This document shows, piece after piece, positions 8,501 to 14,069 of a DNA stretch of 14,069 nt. Both the position numbers and the translations under genes were made by a program. The notes beneath the pieces are model-generated. The model did no database searches. It saw only the letters and a list, made by a program, of their open reading frames with translations, and was not told the DNA's origin. Positions within the stretch are counted from its first letter, which is position 1; each line of letters starts with the position of its first letter. The stretch is from Euperipatoides rowelli (lineage: Eukaryota > Onychophora > Udeonychophora > Euonychophora > Peripatopsidae), in assembly GCA_003024985.2 (NCBI GenBank), contig PXIH01S0008346.1; one strand, given 5' to 3'.

Positions 8501-11500
8501 CTTGTTTTGATTTTTTTAAAAAACCAAGTGGCTCTTAATAACACAAAGAATGAATTTGATTATGATTTTGTACAAGTATTTAAACAATTAGTATGAAGGA
8601 TTTCCAGCCTTTAGCTGACGAAGATAGCAAATATTGTATAGTTTAGTATAGTAAAAGTTATTCGTTTCTCAACAATAGTGTAACAAAATATCTCTCTAAG
8701 CAGTATACTATAGACAATGTTGTCTTAAGAAGGAGGAGTTGAAGGCAAATATTTTAAGAATTGAATTATAAATAACTTTTTTTTTATTAATTTTTTGTTT
8801 TTCTGGTGAAATTTTTTTTTTGTAATTATCTTTGTAAAATCAATAATAATATAAAATAATAAAAATCCGTTAAATTTGACCTTTAATGGTAATTAATGAT
8901 TTGGCCAATCTTCACAAATTAGCATCTTATTTTTTTTGTCTTTTTTTTTTTCCTTATTTGTTACCATCACAGATTAGAACTAAACTGCGCTGTATTTCAT
9001 ATTTAGTTATTAATGTTTGTATAACAAATATAGCATATTTAATTAATTTGAGAGAAAAAGATGATAATAAAAGATCTTTCTAAAAGCAATTTGTTTGACA
9101 CTCTTAAAGCATAAAGGAATTATGTAGGCAGAAGGGTGTTTATAAAGGTCACATGAAATCAACACATTTATAAGTAGAATATGCAATTTTCAAAAAGTAC
9201 TGTAATCATTAATGAATACAGTAGGCCTACTATGAAAATGTAAAACAACATAATAATATAAGTTTCTTTGAATCTTATTCAGTTCTAATAGTGCAGGAAA
9301 ACATCAGTTTCAATCATGTTTGATCCACATGTTGTATGCTATTATGGCAGCAATTCATCACAACAGCTTAACCATTCTGTTTTGCCAATTTGTTTGTCTG
9401 ATTACACTTGAATTCAGCTAATTTTATTTTATTTTTATTTCATATCTAAATTCATATTTTTTATTTTATAAACTATTATAAATAATCTTATAGCTTTATC
9501 ATTGTGAAATCACAATGTAATATTTGATAAGAATTAGCGTTGTAAATATTATGTTTCTCTGCATAAGAAATTTGGTGGAAATTATTTTAAATGTGTACTA
9601 TTGTTACATTGATCACATAAAATATTTTTTTTAAAATTTATTCTTTAACACTTGACTGTTAATTTTGAAAATTGAATTACTTTTGATTATTATTTTATTT
9701 TTTATAGAAAGAGGATTTAGATATTGTGTGTGAAAGGTTTACTACTAGTAAGCTGCAGAAGTTTGAAGATTTAACTAGTATCTCCACCTATGGTTTTCGT
9801 GGTGAAGCTTTAGCCAGCATTAGTCATGTGGCCCATGTTGTTATTCTCACTCGTACTGCTGATTCCATGTGTGCTTACAAGTAAGTTCATACAATAAATG
9901 TTTGGAGAAAATAGATTTTACCTCTCTGCCCATATAGAGTGCAACTCAGGCATGTCACTATATATGGCTTGAACAAGTTGTTGCTTTTTTCTATTATTAT
10001 TTGTATTAAAGCTTAGGAAAGAAATTTAATTGGACAAACTAAAACTAATTTAAATAAGGCAATAATTGAAATTTCCTTCAAAATATATTAAACTCTGCTC
10101 TTTTTCTAGAAATGAATTAATGAAAATTATTTCTTTCAATTTTTATACAAAAATGTATCAATATAAAATAACTCTCTTAATTAATAAAACATTGCTTATT
10201 CTTTAATAAATAGTTCAAGTATAGAATGTAGAAACTCTACTATAAATATCCAAAAATCTAGAACAGAACTAACACAGTTCTTCTGGTATTCTGTAGAACA
10301 TAATCTAATGAGATATGAAATAGTAACGCTGCTTCGAATCTCAAGCTTACCTGTAGTGTTATCATAAAAATTGACTACACTATTCTCTCCTAAAGCATGA
10401 AGTGCAGCACCATATTTATATTTAGTAAAGATAAAATTATGCAGGGTACAGATTGGACTTTCCCCCATTTGGATGACCAAACTTAATTGTCATCAATTGA
10501 TAATTTTTTGAAAGTTGTGTTTAAGAATTTGCTACTGTTTATGCAAGTGAACACGTAAAGGCAGCTAGCAATGACAAAGTTTTATGCTATAGAAACAAAT
10601 TAATAGCAAAAACTAATTTTTAAATCTTTGTTATCAGACTTTTAGGAAACCAAAAACACTTTTCCTATCAAATACTCCATATCGCTGGTAAAATATCATC
10701 ATTATCAGTCAAATTAGATGGTAAATTAGCTATTATAATGATGTAAAAGAGCAGCCTTTTTATATAATAATAGGGAAAGCTTTTCCCAATAAAGATGTTG
10801 AATTTCTTTTGATATAAATAACAAACTTTAGCGTATATGTTGTTAAAACATGTTAACACTACAGCTTTCCACAGGTCTAACGATAAGTTACAAACTCAAA
10901 ACTGTATTAGTGCATTCTAATTTTCTTAAATGGCCAATGTCTTAAAAATTCTATATGGTATAATATTAGGCTATGTATCCAACTCATAATCTGACCTAAT
11001 GAGTAAATTTTTAATGCTCTATTTAGGCTATGTGGAAATTTTTAATGCTCTATTTAGGCTATGTGGAAATTTTTTATTAATTCCTGACAAAACTTGAAGC
11101 ACAAATTTTAATTCTATTAATATTCCATTCAGAAAATTTGCATTTATGAATCTTTTTCTTACAAACATGAGCAAGTAAGTACATATTTCTCTGTGTGAAT
11201 GCAAACAAGACGAGTGCTGAGTTTGCCCGACAGGTGTCTGGTGACCGAGGCATAACAGTAGCCTAATGTTGCTAGGCAATATGGTGCAGGAAAGCATTTC
11301 CTAACTTTTAGTAGATGGAGTTGCTATCTTTCACTACAGAGTAGTAATGTGTGTTGCAATTACTAAAAAAAAATCAATTTGTATGGCTGTCAAATGTGTA
11401 GGTAATAACCAAATATTTACATCTGATTTAATAACAATAATCGTTAAATATATTATGGCCCCTTCTGAACACCTCACAGCCCTTTACCTCCCAAGGTGCC

Positions 11501-12705
11501 CCAGGCCTCAGTTTGAGTAACATTGCTCAAGGTCATTTGTCTGTTTAGATCCCCCTTTTTAATGATGGTTGAAAAGTTTATTCAATTTTTTATAAATATA
11601 TTTTAAGAACTATATACATAATGCTTGACAAATAATTGGTAATTTATTATGTATTATTATTATTCATTATTCATTGTTTATTGACACAAAGACAAATTAT
11701 TACACTTTAGAATCCTTGCCCAAATGGATGTGCGTTCTATTACAAAAATCTAACATATTTAGCATTATCGAAAGCATTGTAAAATAATTACATTTACTTT
11801 TTGTATATATTTTAAATTAATTCTTTAATTTTCTTTTTACAGAGTATTGTATAGTGATGGTAAACCTAAGGAGGCACCCAAGCCTTGTGCTGGAAATCAG
11901 GGCACTCAAATAACTGTAAGTTTACTCAAATATTATCCAACTTATTAATGTGGAAGAGAAGAATACATTTATATTTTATTCATAATTATTTTTATTGTTT
12001 CTGACAAAAAACAAATCAAAATTAAAGTGAAGAAATTTTGATTTCTTTTTTCAGAATTTGAATCTTTAACATAGGTTTTGTACTGTATTATTTGATATTT
12101 TATTTTTTGAGTTTAAGAAATTTCAGCATTATTTTGTAAACTATTATACACTACCATTGTGGATATGTCACCTATAATATCAACTGATTTTAAATATCTG
12201 TTTTATGACTGAATTGTGTGTGTGTGTTTTTAAAATTACTAATAATTTCCTTTTCTATTGTTCAGGATTAAGACTGCATTTTTTTAATACTGTAAATTGC
12301 AACAAAATCCCAGATTAATCATGCTAAATCTTGTGAAAAATGACTATTTTGTCACAGTTAATATCAAGTGCATATTTTATTTAAAATAAAACTTTAAATT
12401 AAAAATAATTAAAAAAATATCATGCCTGAACATCTTAACAAAATGAATGAAAAAGAACTCAAAATTTAATCCATATTTGTGACTAATATTAAATTTTAGT
12501 AGTATGTGCCTTCTTTTCTACCGTTATACATACTGTACATAAATTTAAAGCTCTTTTTTTTTTATTTTAGGTAGAAGATTTGTTTTATAATATGGCTACA
12601 AGACGAAAAGCATTAAAAAGCACAAGCGAAGAACACAATAAAATAGTTGACGTAGTCAGCAAGTATTGTATTCATAATGCTGGTGTTGCATTTACTTTGA
12701 AAAAG
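2411..12705 (+). CDS. MLH1: MLH1, DNA mismatch repair ATPase, 5' part of gene: join(2411-2523, 4869-4959, 9708-9880, 11843-11915, 12571-12705)
   Basis: The spliced reading frame encodes 195 residues that I recognise as the N-terminus of MLH1. In eukaryotes MLH1 pairs with PMS2/PMS1-type partners as MutL-alpha and links MutS mismatch recognition to strand incision and excision in the nucleus. It also pairs with MLH3 in meiotic crossing-over. All ATP-binding motifs of the GHKL fold are intact: the E-M-I-E-N-x-L-D-A helix (33-41, catalytic Glu33, Mg-binding Asn37), DNGxGI (62-67), the FTTSKL lid segment (79-84), GFRGEAL (97-103), GTQIT (146-150) and DLFYN..TRRKAL (153-165). Numbering is one lower than in human MLH1 because the N-terminus is one residue shorter. 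The frame has no stop or frameshift. The missing part (rest of the ATPase/transducer domain, linker and C-terminal dimerisation domain) must lie beyond 14069. The gene looks functional. Confidence 0.97.
2545..2765. repeat. TACTGTA/TACAGTA-rich low-complexity tract
   Basis: About 220 bp of T/A-rich sequence in which ACAGTA, ACTGTA, ACTGCA and GTATAC words recur at irregular spacing, with at least seven TACTGTA or TACAGTA cores. The word is close to its own reverse complement, so the tract can pair with itself in many registers. There is no regular unit length, so it is not a simple satellite. Confidence 0.6.
3084..3112. repeat. Perfect 13-bp inverted repeat, 3-nt loop
   Basis: AAATTTACATAAA (3084-3096), loop AGC, then TTTATGTAAATTT (3100-3112). 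Every base of the 13-bp stem pairs. It could be a tiny hairpin or MITE relic. No flanking duplication was identified. Confidence 0.75.
3272..3288. repeat. Poly-C run (17)
   Basis: Seventeen consecutive C follow ACAGGTAGT and precede AACACAATCGAG. In this A/T-rich intron the run is isolated. The opposite strand is a G17 run able to form a quadruplex. Length calls in such a run are prone to sequencing error. Confidence 0.9.
3538..3567. repeat. Perfect 12-bp inverted repeat at the first tandem unit
   Basis: GATGCATTCAAC (3538-3549), loop ATCAAA, GTTGAATGCATC (3556-3567). All twelve stem bases pair. The left arm is the start of the tandem unit (TGATGCATT-AACATC). Other units do not keep the right arm, so the palindrome is specific to this unit. 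Confidence 0.75.
4104..4527 (+). mobile_element. hAT-type non-autonomous DNA transposon (424 bp)
   Basis: The left terminus is CAGTGCCATCTTTA (4104-4117). The right terminus TAAAGACGGCCCTG (4514-4527) reads CAGGGCCGTCTTTA on the other strand, so 12 of 14 bases match. The flanks CTTCCATG (4096-4103) and CTTCCACG (4528-4535) form an 8-bp target duplication with one C/T difference. Eight-bp duplications and CA(G/A)NG ends are typical of the hAT superfamily. The left subterminal region is strikingly GC-rich and palindromic: ATGGGCCCAT at 4121-4130, then GGGCCCC...GGGGCCC around 4137-4160. It sits inside one unit of the tandem repeat. There is no complete transposase, so it would depend on a relative elsewhere. 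Confidence 0.85.
4199..4348 (+). pseudogene. Possible transposase remnant inside the hAT element
   Basis: An open frame continues through the left half of the element and stops at 4348. Its first residues (from 4106) come from the terminal repeat and GC-rich palindrome and are unlikely to be protein. The later part, roughly from the K-S-E-F-A-K-I-Y stretch through [12 protein letters not shown] and Y-L-K-G, has protein-like composition. It loosely resembles the E-L..E-C..L..Y-L region I associate with hAT transposases of the ZMYM1-like group. That likeness is from memory and weak. No zinc finger, DDE residues or hATC dimerisation motif are present, so it is at best a short relic. Confidence 0.3.
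4869..4959 (+). CDS. MLH1: MLH1 coding exon 2
   Basis: This exon has 91 nt, the same length as human exon 2. It completes Ser38 across the junction (human Cys39) and then encodes [10 protein letters not shown] up to DNGIGIR at 62-68. Asp40 of the N-x-L-D-A motif and the Asp62 adenine-contact motif DNGxGI are present. The acceptor is AAATTTTAG just before 4869; the donor is CGG|GTAAAG at 4960. The residue equivalent to human Ser44 is Ala here, a mild change. Confidence 0.97.
6405..6882. repeat. Large imperfect inverted repeat (fold-back element)
   Basis: The outer left arm (about 6405-6526) is the diverged reverse complement of the outer right arm (about 6775-6882). The clearest shared core is CAATATATTTTTAATCTTAT in both, followed by AAAGAGAAAGAGAGAAA. 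An inner pair also matches: GCAGGAGCTCAATAGTTTGC (6576-6595) against the reverse complement of GTCAGCAAATTATTGAGCAC (6648-6667), enclosing a loop of about 49 nt. Between inner and outer pairs the left side has its own small hairpin (TTTCACATTAATATT/AATATTGTGAAA, 6522-6557) and the right side has about 100 extra bases. The layout fits a fold-back (MITE-like) element or an old inverted duplication. No target duplication was found. Confidence 0.7.
7248..7279. repeat. Degenerate telomere-like tract
   Basis: GTTAGGATTCAGGGTTATGG followed by TAAGGTTAGGAC resembles decayed TTAGGG repeats, the telomere unit of most animals. It is only about 30 bp and no unit is perfect over two copies, so chance or a simple-repeat origin is possible. 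Confidence 0.3.
7522..7570. other. Isolated GC-rich patch with AGATGGCGCT
   Basis: CCCCTGCCGAGCGCAGATGG, then CGCTGTTAATGGCTTCGGAA. The pair AGCGC-AGAT-GGCGCT is a near-palindrome. It contrasts with its A/T-rich surroundings and includes several CpG. Such a block may be part of a transposon end or a YY1-like site (AGATGGC). I cannot decide which. Confidence 0.3.
8064..8077. repeat. Poly-G run (14)
   Basis: Fourteen G after GAGGAA and before AGTAAATT. It lies on the transcribed-sense strand of MLH1 intron 2, opposite in polarity to the C17 run in intron 1. The length may be imprecise. Confidence 0.9.
8265..8311. repeat. Perfect 22-bp inverted repeat with 3-nt loop
   Basis: The left arm 8265-8286 begins TTTCACTGG, followed by seven A and TAATTT. 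The right arm 8290-8311 is its exact reverse complement, ending CCAGTGAAA. The loop is TTT at 8287-8289. The stem has no mismatch, so it is recent or maintained. Pairing stops abruptly at both outer ends. A short MITE or a hairpin RNA are possible readings, neither demonstrated. Confidence 0.85.
9708..9880 (+). CDS. MLH1: MLH1 coding exon 3 (equivalent to human exons 3+4 fused)
   Basis: This exon has 173 nt and encodes residues 69-125 plus two bases of codon 126. It starts [16 protein letters not shown] and contains the nucleotide-lid segment and the GFRGEAL motif (97-103), followed by the A-S-I-S-H-V-A-H strand. The acceptor is TTTTTTATAG; the donor is ACAA|GTAAGT at 9881. Its length equals human exons 3 and 4 added together (99+74), so the human intron after codon 102 is absent. 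Confidence 0.97.
10351..10468 (-). other. Antisense exon-like open frame with splice donor (hypothetical)
   Basis: On the minus strand an ATG in strong context (CAAATGG, starting at 10468) opens 39 codons with non-repetitive, protein-like content. It begins [12 protein letters not shown] and ends [10 protein letters not shown]. It then meets CTACAG|GTAAGC, a good 5' splice site, at 10351/10350. The frame stays open without splicing to 10196. The [11 protein letters not shown] end recalls a WD40 blade (V-x-x-Y-D-x-x-T-G), but one partial blade proves nothing. I do not recognise the protein and see no second exon nearby. It may be a chance frame, a relic, or an exon of a nested antisense gene. 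Confidence 0.15.
11005..11066. repeat. 31-bp perfect tandem duplication
   Basis: Two identical copies, 11005-11035 and 11036-11066, each starting AAATTTTTAATGCTC and ending TTAGGCTATGTGG. A partial third copy follows (AAATTTTTTATT). Exact identity suggests a recent duplication. Each copy includes the TAGGCTA word common in this window. Confidence 0.9.
11455..11525 (-). mobile_element. Possible hAT (Charlie-like) terminus, decayed
   Basis: Read on the minus strand from 11525: CAATGTTACTCAAACT (to 11510), then GAGGCCTGGGGCACC and a G-rich region to about 11455. The first 16 bases match the common animal hAT end CAGTGGTTCTCAAACT at 13 positions, and a G-rich subterminal region is also usual for that type. 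The flanking 8 bp would be CTCAAGGT (11526-11533). No matching opposite end or duplication was found to the left, so the element is truncated or the match is chance. Confidence 0.35.
11843..11915 (+). CDS. MLH1: MLH1 coding exon 4 (equivalent to human exon 5)
   Basis: This exon has 73 nt, the same length as human exon 5. It completes Lys126 and encodes residues 127-150, with the conserved [12 protein letters not shown] stretch (139-150) that closes the ATP pocket. The acceptor is a good pyrimidine tract, TTTTCTTTTTACAG; the donor is ACT|GTAAGT at 11916. The segment before it (S-D-G-K-P-K-E-A) varies in length and sequence within the family, and matches human less well. Confidence 0.96.
11916..12570 (+). 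other. MLH1: MLH1 intron 4 (phase 0)
   Basis: 655 bp from GTAAGT to TATTTTAG, the shortest intron here, at the position of human intron 5. It is plain A/T-rich sequence with a short (GT)n near 12217 and TACTGTA words near 12079, 12286 and 12530. No other feature is visible. Confidence 0.93.
12571..12705 (+). CDS. MLH1: MLH1 coding exon 5 (equivalent to human exons 6+7 fused)
   Basis: This exon has 135 nt and encodes residues 151-195, beginning [15 protein letters not shown] and ending in F-T-L-K-K. This is the conserved DLFYN/RRK motif of MutL ATPases and the following helix, where the GHKL domain passes into the transducer (S5-like) domain. The acceptor is TTTTATTTTAG; the donor is AAG|GTAATT at 12706. 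The length equals human exons 6 and 7 added (92+43), so a second human intron is missing here. The next exon should start in phase 0. Confidence 0.96.
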
Positions 12706-14069
12706 GTAATTTTTTTTTATTTATAAAAAATAATATTTAAGTAGTTATAAAACTAACATCGGTTGACTTTTATTTTAGTGCATTCTATAATATGGCATCA
12801 TAAATTTTATATAACAATAATGGTTGCCAAATGTTGAAGCAAAAATAAATAAATAGATAAATAAATGACCTTTTGAGGAATAGTCCTGAAATCAATTTTT
12901 TTGAAACTTTTTTATTTTACACTTATGAGCAGCTGGTAGTTTGCATGAAAAGTAGTAAAATATGATAACAAACCTAAGGCGCTTTCGTTGCTAGCTAACT
13001 TTTTGAATTATTTGAATTCTTTGCACTTTTTCCGTTTGTCATCGCATTAGTTTAGAAAATCTTGTTTGTTTCATTTCAAACTTTTTAACTTTGCTTGAAA
13101 GGTGGGTTACTTTGTACGATTTGTTTATCAAAATGGCAAATAAAAAAGTTGTTATGGCTTCTACTGTGAATTTTTATCCATAGTTAAAGGGATTATTAAT
13201 TTGTATGTAAAAATTGAGTGTTGAGACTATCTGAGATGATGATGTAGAGATACAGCACTTTTATGCAATCTGTGGAGAGTACATCATATATGGATATTCC
13301 TTAACAAAGAGCTGCACAAGTCTCTTACCTGAAAAGACTAATGCTGTATTTTGATAATGCCGCTGTCTTTGTGAAATATTCTTCTATAACAAATTTATTA
13401 TTTTTTTTACACATATGACTTATTAATGTTTTAATTTTATCTTTACTTGTATTATTGTTGCATAAAGCATGCTATTTTTTTTTACGAGCGAGTACTTTAT
13501 TGCTCAGGGTCTTATGTTTGGTTTATTTGTGAAAGGCTAATCTATCATTCGTCTATGAAATTAAAAAAATCACATGACCAGTTTAACTGAAAGTAATGAA
13601 AATAACTGAAAAAATCTAACGACGAACCTGACTTAAGTTAAGAAATTGGTAGTTTGCATGAAAAGTAGTAAAATAAGATAACAAACCTAGTCGTTTACTA
13701 TTAATAGCAACAAATGATGAATACATTAACAAAGATAAATTATTAACTCATTCAATTTGACACCAGGAAAATTTCATGTCAGATTATATTTATTACAGTC
13801 CACAGTCTAGATTTTACGGACAATTTTACTCCTTTGATTTCGCAATGTAATGCGGGAATAAAAAAATGTTGTCAAGACTTAAACGGTATATATTTAGTTT
13901 ATTCTTTTTTGTTTATTGGTCTTATTTATTTACTTAACATTTTCAGATTATGAAAAAAGAGAAAATATCTATTAGTGAAATACCATCAGTGTTTCTTTCA
14001 GACAATTTTCTCCGGGCGGGGCATTTCACAAGTTCGACGGGGCAAGGTGTATGTATTTACAGATTTTTT
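12706..14069 (+). other. MLH1: MLH1 intron 5, 5' part (phase 0)
   Basis: It starts GTAATT at 12706 and continues to the window edge, at the position of human intron 7. No stretch resembling the next MLH1 exon (human exon 8, about 89 nt) is seen on the + strand. It contains an AAAT-type simple repeat (about 12843-12866) and the 43-bp direct repeats at 12934 and 13647. An acceptor-like TTTTCAG ends at 13946, followed by an open frame to the edge without MLH1 likeness. Confidence 0.8.
12934..13689. repeat. 43-bp direct repeats 713 bp apart
   Basis: Copies at 12934-12976 and 13647-13689 start TGGTAGTTTGCATGAAAAGT and end GATAACAAACCTA, and differ at one base (T/A before GATAACA). Both flanks diverge at once, apart from a loose likeness on the right. 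They could be two fragments of a dispersed repeat, or direct-repeat ends of a composite element covering 12934-13689. The DNA between has no recognisable coding sequence. Confidence 0.75.

Larger units (their letters stand above)
4960..9707 (+). other. MLH1: MLH1 intron 2 (phase 0)
   Basis: 4748 bp from GTAAAG to TTATAG, the largest intron seen. It is A/T-rich with many T runs. Listed separately: the fold-back repeat at 6405-6882, telomere-like tract at 7248-7279, GC patch near 7520-7570, G14 run at 8064-8077 and palindrome at 8265-8311. The short open frames at 7142-7372 and 8886-9083 have no recognisable protein character. The parts 4960-5900 and 8320-9707 show no feature beyond low complexity and scattered TAGGCCTA words (5005, 5465, 9222). 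Confidence 0.93.
9881..11842 (+). other. MLH1: MLH1 intron 3 (phase 2)
   Basis: 1962 bp from GTAAGT to TTTACAG, at the position of human intron 4. It holds the antisense open frame (10351-10468), the 31-bp tandem duplication and a possible hAT terminus. Open frames at 10668-10859 and 11028-11297 on the minus strand have no recognisable homology and are treated as chance. Confidence 0.93.

Noticed and set aside
8886-9083. 65-residue + strand open frame in intron 2
   Set aside because: Phe/Leu-rich translation of T-rich DNA. Hydrophobicity here follows from composition, not from a membrane protein.
11028-11297. 89-residue minus-strand open frame
   Set aside because: Half of it comes from the 31-bp duplication and A/T-rich DNA. 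The H-Q-T-P-V-G-Q-T segment is complex but unrecognised and has no splice or promoter support.
13768-13840. Frame after ACACCAG (Q-E-N-F-M-S-D) as MLH1 exon 8
   Set aside because: Only a few residues loosely fit the expected start. The N-I-R-S-I-F/Y-G-x-A-V pattern is missing and the acceptor is poor.
1-14069. CRISPR array, bacterial operon, phage or viral insertion
   Set aside because: The split MLH1 with GT-AG introns shows a eukaryotic nuclear locus. No regularly spaced repeats of CRISPR type or viral genes are visible.

Overview
The window is AT-rich nuclear DNA of an animal, roughly 70-75% A+T by eye. It carries the 5' part of one split gene, MLH1, the MutL-homologue ATPase of DNA mismatch repair, on the + strand. 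Five coding exons (2411-2523, 4869-4959, 9708-9880, 11843-11915, 12571-12705) join to 585 nt, or 195 residues in one open frame. They have GT-AG borders and cover most of the N-terminal GHKL ATPase domain. The gene runs off the right edge: the next expected exon, equivalent to human exon 8, is not recognisable before 14069.

Region by region: 1-2410 is upstream sequence with an ATC microsatellite, A/T low-complexity DNA, a possible CCAAT/YY1-type promoter near 720-770 and a short transposon-like G-rich patch. Next comes exon 1. Intron 1 (2524-4868) holds a dense TACTGTA/TACAGTA cluster, a 17-C run, two perfect hairpins and a diverged tandem repeat of about 85 bp, into which a 424-bp hAT-type DNA transposon has inserted with a recognisable 8-bp target duplication. 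Intron 2 (4960-9707) is the largest. It holds a fold-back inverted-repeat element of about 480 bp, a degenerate telomere-like tract, a 14-G run and a perfect 22-bp palindrome. Intron 3 (9881-11842) has a 31-bp tandem duplication, a possible second hAT terminus and an antisense exon-like open frame. Intron 4 is short and plain. The start of intron 5 has a 43-bp direct repeat in two copies.

The organism cannot be named from this sequence. The intron positions match human MLH1 exactly, except that human introns 3 and 6 are absent. The DNA is very AT-rich, has kilobase introns, and is enriched in TAGCCTA/TAGGCCTA and TACAGTA words. An invertebrate, perhaps marine, seems most likely, but that is inference. 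Apart from MLH1 and one weak antisense candidate I see no gene, and no evidence of a multi-gene novel system. The points of most interest are the exon structure, the datable nested insertion and the unexplained inverted repeats.
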